Shown here: positions 44,611-52,854 of the stretch, piece after piece
Numbering within the stretch: the first letter of the stretch is position 1
Layout: every line of letters starts with the position of its first letter
DNA from: Arenibacter aquaticus
GTDB taxonomy: Bacteria > Bacteroidota > Bacteroidia > Flavobacteriales > Flavobacteriaceae
DNA: 64,000 nt
NCBI RefSeq assembly: GCF_003957295.1
Contig: NZ_RQPJ01000024.1
Location: forward strand, 1,730-65,729
Direction of reading: 5' to 3'
Notes under the pieces: model-generated
What the model was told of the DNA's origin: nothing
The model's input: the letters and a program-made list of their open reading frames with translations, nothing else
Databases searched by the model: none
Translations under genes and position numbers: made by a program

Positions 44611-46878
44611 ATGGCATTCGATATTGACATGATTAAACAGGTGTATGCTAATATGACGGAGCGTGTGGATAAGGCACGTGAAATTGTTGGCAAACCCCTC
44701 ACGCTTTCAGAAAAAATTCTGTATTCACACCTTTGGGACGGTAACCCTAGTAAGGCGTTTACTAGAGGTAAGGATTATGTTGATTTTGCACCGGATCGAA
44801 TTGCCTGTCAAGATGCAACCGCTCAAATGGCATTATTACAGTTTATGCAGGCTGGTAAGCCTAAGGTGGCGGTACCAACAACCGTTCATTGTGACCACCT
44901 TATACAGGCTAAAAGTGGTGCTACGGCCGATTTAAAAGTGGCCAATACTACCAGTGCTGAGGTGTTTAACTTTTTGGAATCGGTATCCAATAAATATGGA
45001 ATCGGATTTTGGAAGCCAGGTGCGGGAATTATTCACCAAGTAGTTCTTGAAAATTACGCTTTTCCTGGAGGGATGATGATAGGAACGGATTCGCATACCG
45101 TAAATGCCGGGGGACTGGGAATGGTCGCCATAGGTGTTGGGGGTGCCGATGCTGTGGATGTTATGGCCGGAATGGCTTGGGAACTTAAATTTCCAAAATT
45201 GATAGGCGTAAAATTGACCGGTAGTATTTCTGGTTGGACATCAGCAAAGGATGTTATTTTGAAAGTTGCGGGAATACTTACTGTTAAAGGGGGTACCGGG
45301 GCTATCATAGAATATTTTGGGGAAGGGGCCAAAAACCTTTCCTGTACAGGTAAAGGTACTATCTGTAATATGGGTGCTGAAGTAGGGGCTACCACTTCTA
45401 CTTTTGGCTATGATGAATCCATGGAAAGATATCTAAGGGCCACCGATAGAAATGACGTAGCGGATGCGGCCAATGAAGTTAAGGATTACTTAACGGCCGA
45501 TGCAGAGGTGTACGCCAATCCCGAAAAATATTTTGATGAAATTATAGAAATTGACCTTAGTACGTTAAGGCCACATTTAAACGGTCCTTTTACTCCAGAT
45601 TTGGCTACACCTGTAGGTGAGTTGGGAGATAAGGCCAAAACCAACGGGTGGCCTTTAAAGGTAGATTGGGGACTTATAGGTTCATGTACCAATTCCTCAT
45701 ATGAGGATTTAACACGTGCAGCTTCCATTGCACAGCAGGCAGTGGATAAAAAGATTAAACCTAAATCCGATTTCGGTATCAACCCAGGATCGGAACAGAT
45801 TAGATATACAGCTGAACGTGACGGCTTATTGGATATATTTGAAAACTTGGGAGCAACGGTATTTACAAATGCCTGTGGACCATGTATAGGACAATGGGAT
45901 AGAAGTGATCTTAAAGGAGAGGAAAAGAATACCATAGTTCATTCTTTTAACCGAAACTTCTCCAAGAGGGCAGATGGTAATCCCAATACCCATGCATTTG
46001 TTGGTTCGCCAGAAATGGTAGCTGCTATTGCTATATCCGGTAGATTGGATTTTGATCCCATGAACGATACCTTGATCAACGAAGATGGTCAAGAAGTGAA
46101 ATTGGACGAGCCTTTGGGTATAGAATTGCCTACTAAAGGATTTGAAGTGGAAGACGCTGGTTATCTAGCGCCTATGGAAGACGGTTCAGGAGTAGAGGTT
46201 AAGGTAAATTCAGAATCGGAGCGTTTACAATTACTGGAGCCTTTTGTGCCTATTCAGCCAGAAAACCTGCAAGGAGCCAAATTATTGATCAAGGCTTTCG
46301 GGAAATGTACTACAGACCATATTTCCATGGCCGGACCTTGGTTGCGTTTTAGGGGACACTTGGATAATATTGCCAACAATACCTTGATTGGGGCCGTTAA
46401 CGCCTTTAATAAGAAAACGAATTTTGTTAAGAATCAGCTAACAGGAGAATACATGGGAGTGCCCGATGCTCAAAGGGCATACAAAGCTGCAGGTATTAAA
46501 ACGGTAGTTGTAGGAGACCATAACTATGGTGAAGGTTCTTCTAGAGAGCATGCAGCTATGCAGCCTAGACACTTGGGTGTTGCTGTGGTAATAGTGAAAT
46601 CTTTTGCCCGTATCCATGAAACAAACCTTAAAAAACAGGGTATGTTGGGTCTTACATTCGCCAATGAAAGCGACTATGACCTAATACAGGAGGACGATAC
46701 CTTTAACTTTGTAGACATAAAAGATTTTGCCCCTGAAAAGCAAATTACATTAGAATTGGTACATGCCGATGGTAGTAAGGATACTATTATGCTAAACCAT
46801 ACCTATAACCAATCCCAAATTGATTGGTTTAAGGAAGGTTCTGCACTCAACGTTATTAAGAGGGAGAACGCAGCCTAA
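44611..46878 (+). CDS. acn: Aconitate hydratase
   Basis: 755 residues, the mitochondrial-type aconitase of the TCA cycle, converting citrate to isocitrate. The [4Fe-4S] cluster cysteines lie in GSCTNSS and NACGPCIG. N-terminal substrate motifs [13 protein letters not shown] and [14 protein letters not shown], and the swivel domain [13 protein letters not shown] with [15 protein letters not shown], are intact. Monocistronic with its own promoter and a terminator. Confidence 0.97.
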   Translation: MAFDIDMIKQVYANMTERVDKAREIVGKPLTLSEKILYSHLWDGNPSKAFTRGKDYVDFAPDRIACQDATAQMALLQFMQAGKPKVAVPTTVHCDHLIQAKSGATADLKVANTTSAEVFNFLESVSNKYGIGFWKPGAGIIHQVVLENYAFPGGMMIGTDSHTVNAGGLGMVAIGVGGADAVDVMAGMAWELKFPKLIGVKLTGSISGWTSAKDVILKVAGILTVKGGTGAIIEYFGEGAKNLSCTGKGTICNMGAEVGATTSTFGYDESMERYLRATDRNDVADAANEVKDYLTADAEVYANPEKYFDEIIEIDLSTLRPHLNGPFTPDLATPVGELGDKAKTNGWPLKVDWGLIGSCTNSSYEDLTRAASIAQQAVDKKIKPKSDFGINPGSEQIRYTAERDGLLDIFENLGATVFTNACGPCIGQWDRSDLKGEEKNTIVHSFNRNFSKRADGNPNTHAFVGSPEMVAAIAISGRLDFDPMNDTLINEDGQEVKLDEPLGIELPTKGFEVEDAGYLAPMEDGSGVEVKVNSESERLQLLEPFVPIQPENLQGAKLLIKAFGKCTTDHISMAGPWLRFRGHLDNIANNTLIGAVNAFNKKTNFVKNQLTGEYMGVPDAQRAYKAAGIKTVVVGDHNYGEGSSREHAAMQPRHLGVAVVIVKSFARIHETNLKKQGMLGLTFANESDYDLIQEDDTFNFVDIKDFAPEKQITLELVHADGSKDTIMLNHTYNQSQIDWFKEGSALNVIKRENAA

Positions 46879-46900
46879 TTGATTGTTACAAATACTTAAT

Positions 46901-46932
46901 AAAAACTCCTGATAATCATCAGGAGTTTTTTA
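46901..46932 (+). terminator. Aconitase terminator
   Basis: Arms aaaaactcctgat (46901-46913) and atcaggagttttt (46918-46930), 4-base loop, T-rich tail. Confidence 0.88.
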
Positions 46933-46955
46933 GTTTTGACCAAAGGATAAATTAA

Positions 46956-47516
46956 ATGAAAATTCGAAAAAAAACTGTTTTGAATATTGCCGTAATGGCT
47001 TTAATTCTATCTTTTTTTGTAACGCCTTTGGGCGACTATAGTAAGGTTCTATTAAATAAGTGGTTTTCTTTTTCCCCGGAAGTGACCAAGGAAATAAACC
47101 GAGGTCAAATTGGTAGTTACGATTGGAAACTAAAAGATGAAAACTGGGATTTTTTCAATTTTAATAGGTCCAAAGGTCGGGTTGTATTTATTAATTTCTG
47201 GAGGTCATGGAATATACAGAGCGTTGCGGAGGTGGCAAGTATCCAAAAGTTTTATGATACCTATAAGGGTAAGATCGATTTTTATATTATTACCAATGAA
47301 GAAAGGGAGCCTGTAGAGAAGTTTATGGCCGATCACGGTTTTAGCTTTCCCGTAACGTATTCTATTGTGGGAGATCCCATGCCGGTAGATGGTTCCAAAC
47401 CACCTTGTTCTTACCTGCTGGACAAAGAAGGTAAGATAGTTATTAGCAAGGACGGGGTTGCCGCTTGGGACAACGATAAAACCTATGGTATTGTAGAGTC
47501 GCTTTTAAAAATGTAG
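46956..47516 (+). CDS. Degenerate membrane-anchored thioredoxin-like protein (CPPC lost)
   Basis: 186 residues with an N-terminal membrane segment (about 9-25). It is a clear paralogue of the next gene: TPLG(D/F)Y.KV near 23-31, SYDW at 54-57, VVFINFW at 76-82. At the place of the active site WCPPC it has WNIQS (85-89), so both redox cysteines are gone. One Cys remains (SKPPCSY, near 149). It keeps the thioredoxin fold (DFYIIT, YLLDKEGKIVISKDG). It can hardly act as an oxidoreductase; a binding or modulating role for its neighbour is a guess. It starts 24 bases after the aconitase terminator. Confidence 0.9.
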   Translation: MKIRKKTVLNIAVMALILSFFVTPLGDYSKVLLNKWFSFSPEVTKEINRGQIGSYDWKLKDENWDFFNFNRSKGRVVFINFWRSWNIQSVAEVASIQKFYDTYKGKIDFYIITNEEREPVEKFMADHGFSFPVTYSIVGDPMPVDGSKPPCSYLLDKEGKIVISKDGVAAWDNDKTYGIVESLLKM

Positions 47517-47602
47517 TAGTATATTGGTATAAACCGGTCTTGTTCCTATCTGTGTATAAGGAGTGCTGGGGGAGTGTTATATTGGGAAACAGTAATGAAT
47601 GT

Positions 47603-48181
47603 ATGATGAAGGAACGTTTTAAGAAGCTGTCAAAGGATCAAATATTTAATTTAGTGCTGATAGGTGCCCTGGCGCTATATCTTTTTACCCCTTTGGGTTT
47701 TTATGTAAAAGTCTATGTAAATCGAATTTTTGCGTTTAATCCTACTCCGGTGGAAGAAAGACAGCGGGAACATATTGCTAGTTATGACTGGACATTAAGG
47801 GATTTAGAGAACAATGATTTTCAGTTTGAAACGGTAAAGGGAAAAGTAGTTTTCATTAATTTTTGGGCAACCTGGTGTCCTCCTTGTGTTGCCGAAATGC
47901 CGGCGATGCAAGATCTGTATGATGCTTATGGGGATAAGGTGGAATTTTTGTTCGTTGCGGAGGATCAGCAAAAAAGGGTAGAGGCATTCTTAGATAAAAA
48001 GGACTATACCTTGCCTGTTTATTATGAAATGTCTACTACGCCTAAACAGCTTTTCTCCAAGAGTATACCGGCCACCTACATCATAGATAGGGAAGGTGAA
48101 ATTGTTGTGGCGAAGACAGGTGCTGCAGATTGGAATAGCAGGGAAATAAGGAAATTATTGGATAGCCTGTTAAGCCAATAA
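47603..48181 (+). CDS. TlpA-like membrane-anchored thioredoxin
   Basis: 192 residues from ATG 47603 (MMKERFKK); a longer TTG frame at 47540 lies before it and has no similarity to the paralogue. Membrane segment about 14-31, then a periplasmic TlpA-type domain with the intact active site WCPPC (91-95) in FINFWATWCPPCVAEMPAM, and the cis-Pro region SIPATYIID. It reduces or exchanges disulfides in the periplasm. The paralogous gene without active site is 86 bases upstream. Confidence 0.93.
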   Translation: MMKERFKKLSKDQIFNLVLIGALALYLFTPLGFYVKVYVNRIFAFNPTPVEERQREHIASYDWTLRDLENNDFQFETVKGKVVFINFWATWCPPCVAEMPAMQDLYDAYGDKVEFLFVAEDQQKRVEAFLDKKDYTLPVYYEMSTTPKQLFSKSIPATYIIDREGEIVVAKTGAADWNSREIRKLLDSLLSQ

Positions 48182-48198
48182 CACAAGGTAGTCCAAGG

Positions 48199-48657
48199 CT
48201 ATTTTTGGTTTTTGGTGAAATATTTAAAGGGAACAATAAGCATTCCAAAGCACTCTCCATCTTCTTTCCCCAAATGTTTATGGTGCATTTTATGTGCTCT
48301 TCTAACACCTCTGGCATACCAATTATTTGCATTTCGGAATATTTTGAAGCGTTGGTGAATAAATATATCATGTACCAAAAAATAGGCTATACCATAGGCT
48401 AAGATACCGAATCCCAACGGCCATCCGTACCAAAATTCGGTTTGTGATCCCAGCCAGAAAAAGGTAATACTTACCGCAGCGTAGAACAGGAAAAAGGCGT
48501 CATTGCGCTCAAACCATGAGTCATGGTCCTTTTTATGGTGGTCCTTATGTAGGTTCCATAGGAAGCCGTGCATAATGTATTTATGGGTAAACCAGGCCAT
48601 AAATTCCATAAAGCAGAATGTAGCGATGAATATTAGGAGCCATATTAAGATGTTCAT
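48199..48657 (-). CDS. crtZ: Beta-carotene hydroxylase CrtZ
   Basis: 152 residues, the short integral-membrane di-iron hydroxylase. The His clusters are HKYIMHG, HKDHHKKDH, HDIFIHQR and RRAHKMHHKH. It hydroxylates the beta-rings of carotenes to give zeaxanthin. Third gene of crtI-crtB-crtZ; its start is 1 base after crtB ends. It converges with the thioredoxin gene. Confidence 0.95.
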   Translation of the reverse strand: MNILIWLLIFIATFCFMEFMAWFTHKYIMHGFLWNLHKDHHKKDHDSWFERNDAFFLFYAAVSITFFWLGSQTEFWYGWPLGFGILAYGIAYFLVHDIFIHQRFKIFRNANNWYARGVRRAHKMHHKHLGKEDGECFGMLIVPFKYFTKNQK

Positions 48658-48658
48658 T

Positions 48659-49498
48659 CTAGACCAGTTTTAATTTATAGTTAATATACGATTTTACCAA
48701 TAAACGCAACTTTTGTAAGTTGGATACCCTTATTCTGGTGTTTTTGATCTCTGATGAAGGGGTGCGCTGCAGCTTCAGCAGTAGCTTATAGTAATATTTG
48801 TAGGCTGTATAAACACCAAACTTGGCCTCCTTGGGTAGCTTTATTATGCCGGAATATCCTAAGGCAAAGTCGGCCCTGATCTCATTTACAATTTTGCTTT
48901 TGGCCTCTTCGTTAAGTCGGTTTAGGTTGGTGTTGGGGAAATAGGTCCGGTTTAGATCCTCGTAATCGGTTTTTAGGTCTCTCAGGAAGTTTACTTTTTG
49001 AAAAGCCGACCCCAGGGCCATGGCCGATGGTTTTAAGGTTTCATATAATTGTATATCTCCTTTTACAAAAACTTTTAAACACATTAATCCCACTACATCC
49101 GCAGAGCCGTAAATGTATTTTTGGTATTCCATATCACTTAGTTGAACCTTCTTTTCCAGGTCCATACGCATACTGCTCATAAAGGATTGAACCAAGTGTA
49201 AGGGGATATTGTACTTGTGATACGTATGTTGAAATGAATTTAAAATGGGGTTAAGGCTTATTTTTTGATCTATGGACAGCATTAGATCCTCTTCAAATTT
49301 GTTTAATAGGTGCAATTTGTCATAATCGTGAAAACTATCTACTATTTCATCTGCAAAACGAACAAAACCATAGATGTTATAGATATCGCCCCTTATGGAG
49401 GAATCCAACATTTTGGTAGCCAGGGAAAAGGAAGTACTGTAATGTTCTGTCACCAGCTTACTGCAATCTATGGACACCTTATCAAAAATAGCTTTCAT
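48659..49498 (-). CDS. crtB: Phytoene synthase
   Basis: 279 residues. The two Asp-rich prenyl-diphosphate motifs are ADEIVDSF (about 48-55) and RDLKTDYEDL (about 174-183), with SSMRMDLEKK between. It joins two geranylgeranyl diphosphates into phytoene. Coupled with crtI (2-base gap) and crtZ. Squalene synthase is the related alternative, but the crt neighbours decide the role. Confidence 0.94.
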   Translation of the reverse strand: MKAIFDKVSIDCSKLVTEHYSTSFSLATKMLDSSIRGDIYNIYGFVRFADEIVDSFHDYDKLHLLNKFEEDLMLSIDQKISLNPILNSFQHTYHKYNIPLHLVQSFMSSMRMDLEKKVQLSDMEYQKYIYGSADVVGLMCLKVFVKGDIQLYETLKPSAMALGSAFQKVNFLRDLKTDYEDLNRTYFPNTNLNRLNEEAKSKIVNEIRADFALGYSGIIKLPKEAKFGVYTAYKYYYKLLLKLQRTPSSEIKNTRIRVSNLQKLRLLVKSYINYKLKLV

Positions 49499-49500
49499 AA

Positions 49501-50964
49501 TTAAGGAGTTTGGTGTTTATCGATTAGTTCTGAAACCAATTTACCCGATATGAGAGCTGGTGGTACGCCAGGTCCTGGAACGGTAAGTTGGCCGGTAAAA
49601 TAGAGGTTGTCAACTTTTTTACTTTTTAGTTTGGGCCTAAGAAAAGCCGTTTGCAATAAGGTGTTGGCCATCCCGTAAGCATTTCCTTTATAGGAATTGT
49701 ATTGTTCTATAAAATCTCTCACACAAAAATCTTCCTTGAATAAGATAGCATTTTCTACTTTTTGTTTGGTTAATTTTTCAAATCTTTTTGTAATAATATG
49801 AAAATATTGGTCCCTGAGCTCACTGGTATCTTTTAGATTGGGGGCAATGGGAATCAGAAAAAAACCTGTTTCGCAACCATCTGGAGCCATACTAGCATCA
49901 GTAATGGAAGGGAAGTTTGCGTAAAAAAGAGGATTTTCTGGCCATTGTGGGCGGTCGTAGATGTCCTGGGCATGTTGCTCAAAACTAGTGTCGAAAAACA
50001 AATTATGATGGGATACGTTTTTAAGCTTTTTATTAAAGCCTACATAAAATAGTAAGGACGATGGTGCAAAGGTTTTTTTATCCCAGTAAGCCTCCGAATA
50101 CTGGCGATATTCTGTATCTAACAGGGTTTCTGAATGGTGGTAATCAGCTCCGCTTAATACAATATCCGCAGCTATAGTGGTTTCTCCAATTGTAATACCC
50201 GTGGCTTTCCCCTTGTCTACCTCTATTTTTGTAACATTCTGTTGGGTGTTTATGGATACTCCCAATTCCAGTGCCAGGTTTTTCATTGCCATAATAACCT
50301 GGTACATACCGCCTTTGGGGTGCCAAGTGCCCAGTCCAAAATCGGCAAAATTCATAAAACTATAAAAGGAGGGGGTTTTGCTTGGTTTGGCACCTAGGAA
50401 TAGAACTGGGAATTCCAAGGTGGATATTAATTTTTGGTTTTTAAATTTCTTTCGGACTTCATGACTAATAGATTTAAAAAATTGGTCCAAACGAACTATG
50501 GTATCCCTGCTTACCAATTCCAGGGGAGATACCCCTGGCCGTAAAACTATTTTGTGAATAGCAATGCGATAGTTGTCCTGTGCCTTGGCTATGAACTTTC
50601 TCAATGGTTTGGAGCTACCTTGTTCTATTCGTTCAAATTCATCACAAATTTTGTCCATACAATCACCTATAGTGATAACATCATCCGTAAAGAATATTTT
50701 ATAGGCTGGGTCCAGTTTGTCCAGTTGGTAAAAATCGGACACCCTTTTTTCAAAGTCATTAAAAAACCGTTCAAATATATCGGGCATCCAGTACCAGCTT
50801 GGTCCCATGTCAAAGGTAAATCCATCTTTGGTAAATTGACGGGCCCTACCACCAACCGTTTGGTTTTTTTCATAGATGTGTACCTCATAGCCCATTTTAG
50901 CTAAATAGCAGGATGCTGATAGGGAAGAAAACCCTGACCCTATAATAATTACTTTTTTGCCCAT
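49501..50964 (-). CDS. crtI: Phytoene desaturase
   Basis: 487 residues, CrtI-type FAD enzyme. The N-terminal dinucleotide motif is IIGSGFSSLSASCYLAKMGYEVHIYEK, and the C-terminal FAD motif is YFTGQLTVPGPGVPPALISGKLV. It desaturates phytoene to lycopene at the membrane. First gene of the carotenoid operon. Lycopene cyclase is not in the window. I see no clear TAnnTTTG in the 250 bases upstream; an inverted repeat at 51043 is a candidate operator. Confidence 0.96.
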   Translation of the reverse strand: MGKKVIIIGSGFSSLSASCYLAKMGYEVHIYEKNQTVGGRARQFTKDGFTFDMGPSWYWMPDIFERFFNDFEKRVSDFYQLDKLDPAYKIFFTDDVITIGDCMDKICDEFERIEQGSSKPLRKFIAKAQDNYRIAIHKIVLRPGVSPLELVSRDTIVRLDQFFKSISHEVRKKFKNQKLISTLEFPVLFLGAKPSKTPSFYSFMNFADFGLGTWHPKGGMYQVIMAMKNLALELGVSINTQQNVTKIEVDKGKATGITIGETTIAADIVLSGADYHHSETLLDTEYRQYSEAYWDKKTFAPSSLLFYVGFNKKLKNVSHHNLFFDTSFEQHAQDIYDRPQWPENPLFYANFPSITDASMAPDGCETGFFLIPIAPNLKDTSELRDQYFHIITKRFEKLTKQKVENAILFKEDFCVRDFIEQYNSYKGNAYGMANTLLQTAFLRPKLKSKKVDNLYFTGQLTVPGPGVPPALISGKLVSELIDKHQTP

Positions 50965-51042
50965 TGTGTATTAATCTGTTGGTAGTACCATAGAATTTCA
51001 ATACTCTGATCAAGTATGAAAATAATGTTTATTTTTTTAAAA

Positions 51043-51063
51043 AATTAACCCAATCGGTTAATT
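51043..51063. promoter_or_regulatory. Inverted repeat upstream of the crt operon, candidate operator
   Basis: aattaacc-caatc-ggttaatt: perfect 8-base arms with a 5-base spacer, 79 bases upstream of crtI and not followed by a T run on either side. It looks like a site for a dimeric regulator; crt operons in related bacteria are often controlled by MerR-type proteins. No regulator gene is in the window. Confidence 0.35.
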
Positions 51064-51182
51064 ATAATAAATGAGTGTAGGGGGGCTAAGGCTTTAGCTT
51101 TAGAATAGTGGGATGGTTTTTCAAGACAGTAGTTTATACAGTAAGTACCATTAGTCTTGACCCAATAGAAACTATTTAAAAC

Positions 51183-51214
51183 AAAAAAAGTTAAGTACGA
51201 GACTTAACTTTTTT
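51183..51214 (-). terminator. Terminator of tRNA-Lys copy 1
   Basis: aaaaaagttaagt...acttaactttttt forms a hairpin with A and T runs, directly after the tRNA 3' end on the minus strand. Confidence 0.8.
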
Positions 51215-51215
51215 G

Positions 51216-51288
51216 TGACCGGGCTGGGGCTCGAACCCAGGACCCTCTCCTTAAAAGGGAGATGCTCTACCAACTGAGCTACCCGGTC
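51216..51288 (-). tRNA. tRNA-Lys (TTT), copy 1
   Basis: 73 bases. On the minus strand: acceptor GACCGGG pairs with CCCGGTC, discriminator A, anticodon loop CTTTTAA in stem TCTCC/GGAGA, T loop GGTTCGAGCCC. No encoded CCA. All acceptor pairs are intact. Confidence 0.95.
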
Positions 51289-51323
51289 ATAATGGGCAAC
51301 AGCCATATTGCTGATTGCGGGTG

Positions 51324-51353
51324 CAAATATATAATCATTTTTTTGTTTCACAA
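51324..51353 (-). promoter_or_regulatory. Promoter of tRNA-Lys copy 1 (TTG-N19-TATATTTG)
   Basis: On the minus strand TTG (51353-51351) and TATATTTG (51331-51324) are 19 bases apart, about 36 bases upstream of the tRNA. Confidence 0.65.
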
Positions 51354-51408
51354 GGCTTTTTTTAAATCCTTGAAAAAACTCTTGGAAATGAACTGTTCCT
51401 AAAAAAAA

Positions 51409-51431
51409 CCGCCAACTTTTTCAGTTGGCGG
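51409..51431 (-). terminator. Terminator of tRNA-Leu
   Basis: Arms ccgccaact and agttggcgg with a 5-base loop, followed on the minus strand by eight T residues. Confidence 0.85.
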
Positions 51432-51438
51432 TATTAGG

Positions 51439-51522
51439 TGCCCACGACTAGATTCGAACTAGCACGTCCTTGCGAACACCACCCCCTCAAGGTGGCGTGT
51501 CTACCAATTTCACCACGTGGGC
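51439..51522 (-). tRNA. tRNA-Leu (GAG)
   Basis: 84 bases with a long variable arm. Acceptor GCCCACG/CGTGGGC, discriminator A, anticodon loop TTGAGGG in stem CCACC/GGTGG, T loop AGTTCGAATCT. It reads CUC/CUU leucine codons. Confidence 0.95.
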
Positions 51523-51584
51523 CATTCGGTATTTTTACTCCATGATGAGAAAAACCTTTAAATAGTTTCTAAATTTACGTATTT

Positions 51585-51618
51585 CAAAACTATTTAAAAC
51601 AAAAAAAGTTAAGCGCAA
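51585..51618 (-). promoter_or_regulatory. Promoter of tRNA-Leu (TTG-N23-TAGTTTTG)
   Basis: On the minus strand TAGTTTTG lies at 51592-51585 and TTG at 51618-51616. It lies inside the terminator region of tRNA-Lys copy 2. Confidence 0.5.
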
Positions 51619-51632
51619 GACTTAACTTTTTT
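51600..51632 (-). terminator. Terminator of tRNA-Lys copy 2
   Basis: aaaaaagttaag-cgcaaga-cttaactttttt hairpin, equal to copy 1 apart from the loop (gcgcaaga against gtacgaga). Confidence 0.8.
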
Positions 51633-51633
51633 G

Positions 51634-51706
51634 TGACCGGGCTGGGGCTCGAACCCAGGACCCTCTCCTTAAAAGGGAGATGCTCTACCAACTGAGCTAC
51701 CAGGTC
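51634..51706 (-). tRNA. tRNA-Lys (TTT), copy 2, with an acceptor mismatch
   Basis: 73 bases, same anticodon and body as copy 1. The 5' acceptor strand reads GACCTGG, facing CCCGGTC, so position 5 is U opposite C68 instead of G-C. The rest is identical. It may work less well or rely on the tolerance of the stem. Confidence 0.92.
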
Positions 51707-51740
51707 ATAATGTGTAGCAGACAATAGCTGTTTGCGGGTG

Positions 51741-51770
51741 CAAATATAAAATCATTTGTTTGTTTTACAA
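51741..51770 (-). promoter_or_regulatory. Promoter of tRNA-Lys copy 2 (TTG-N19-TATATTTG)
   Basis: Same arrangement as in copy 1: TTG at 51770-51768 and TATATTTG at 51748-51741 on the minus strand. Confidence 0.65.
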
Positions 51771-51841
51771 GGGCTTTTTTGGATTTTTTTATTTTTTTTT
51801 GAAATACGCCCAAATTAGACCATTTTTACAAAAAAAAAGAC

Positions 51842-52357
51842 GTGAAAATTGTTTTGGTAGGGTACATGGGTAGTGGTAAAAGCACTATAGGGAAATTGTT
51901 GGCTAAGGATTTGAAATCTAGTTTTTTAGACTTGGATGATGTTATTGAGCAAAGGCTTGGGGACTCTATTTCCAATGTGTTTAAGGCTAAGGGAGAACTC
52001 TTTTTTAGAAGAAAGGAGCACGAATATTTAAATGCTCTTTTAATGGATCAAAGGCAGTTTATTTTGTCCACCGGAGGGGGCACTCCCTGTTATTCGGGAA
52101 ATATGGAGACTATGTTAAACTTGGCAGATCATGTAATTTATCTAAAACTAAGCATTCCTGGGTTGGTAAAAAGACTTTTGAAGGAAAAGGAGCATAGACC
52201 ATTGATCAGGGACATAGAAGACAAAGAACTTCCAGAATTTATTGGGAAGCATTTGTTTGAACGCAATAACTTTTATCTAAAGGCCAATAAAGTTATAGAA
52301 TGTGATAATAAGGATCCCAATACAATAGTAGACGAAATAAAGGAATTACTCCGTTAG
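51842..52357 (+). CDS. aroK: Shikimate kinase
   Basis: 171 residues with GTG as start (GTGAAAATT). P-loop GYMGSGKST, Asp-Asp in LDLDDVIEQ, Arg in FFRRKEHEYL and LSTGGGTPCY, then RPLI in the lid. It phosphorylates shikimate in aromatic amino-acid synthesis. It is a single gene and its stop overlaps the 3' end of the converging phosphoribosyltransferase gene by 12 bases. Confidence 0.95.
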   Translation: MKIVLVGYMGSGKSTIGKLLAKDLKSSFLDLDDVIEQRLGDSISNVFKAKGELFFRRKEHEYLNALLMDQRQFILSTGGGTPCYSGNMETMLNLADHVIYLKLSIPGLVKRLLKEKEHRPLIRDIEDKELPEFIGKHLFERNNFYLKANKVIECDNKDPNTIVDEIKELLR

Positions 52358-52846
52358 GTGAACAGAATCATTTTTGGATTCAAAGGTAACCTTAATGTGT
52401 TCTCTTAAGGAGGTGGAAAGGGAAATTCCTTTGTAATCTGCCTTTACCGGATATTTTTTATGGTTCCTGTTAACCAATACAGCAGTTTTAAGTTGTTTAA
52501 GGGGAACCCGTAGAAAATGATGTACTCCGTATATAAGGGTGGTTCCGGAATTTAGGACATCATCAACCAAGACCACAGACTTGTTGGTGTACTCAGATTC
52601 TGGGAGAGAGGTGCTTACACCACTGGATAGGGGATTGGATTTATCCATGGAGACCTTGCATAAAATAACCTCGGCTTCGGTAATTTTTTTAAGTACGGAC
52701 TGGATTTTCTTTGCAAAATTTAACCCCCCACTTTCAATACCGGCGATGATAATCTCTGCTTCGTCTACATTGGCCTCATAGATCTGGTAGGCAATGCGCT
52801 TTATTTTATGCTGTATTTCCTCATGGGAAAGAATTCTGTTGGACAT
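52346..52846 (-). CDS. Phosphoribosyltransferase family protein (PyrR-like)
   Basis: 166 residues, type I PRTase fold. The PRPP loop is SVVLVDDVLNSGTTLIYG; IAGIESGGLNFAKKIQ and CKVSMDKSNPLSSGV add the family features. PyrR acts as uracil PRTase and as attenuation regulator in other bacteria; no pyr genes or attenuators are near, so the role is open. The methyltransferase gene ends 8 bases upstream of it, so these genes may share a transcript. Confidence 0.85.
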   Translation of the reverse strand: MSNRILSHEEIQHKIKRIAYQIYEANVDEAEIIIAGIESGGLNFAKKIQSVLKKITEAEVILCKVSMDKSNPLSSGVSTSLPESEYTNKSVVLVDDVLNSGTTLIYGVHHFLRVPLKQLKTAVLVNRNHKKYPVKADYKGISLSTSLREHIKVTFESKNDSVHLTE

Positions 52847-52854
52847 AGTGGTTC

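Larger units (their letters stand above)
51169..51358. repeat. Direct repeat copy 1 carrying tRNA-Lys (promoter, gene and terminator)
   Basis: This stretch matches 51587-51776 closely, at an offset of 418 bases (417 after one indel). It includes the terminator hairpin, the tRNA and the promoter. Differences cluster in the hairpin loop and the leader. Confidence 0.8.
51587..51776. repeat. Direct repeat copy 2 carrying tRNA-Lys (promoter, gene and terminator)
   Basis: Second copy of the 190-base unit at 51169-51358; the tRNA-Leu gene lies between the copies. The tRNA of this copy has one altered acceptor base. Confidence 0.8.

Noticed and set aside
44663..46092. Several open frames inside the aconitase gene on both strands
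   Set aside because: They are shadows of a fully conserved 755-residue enzyme.
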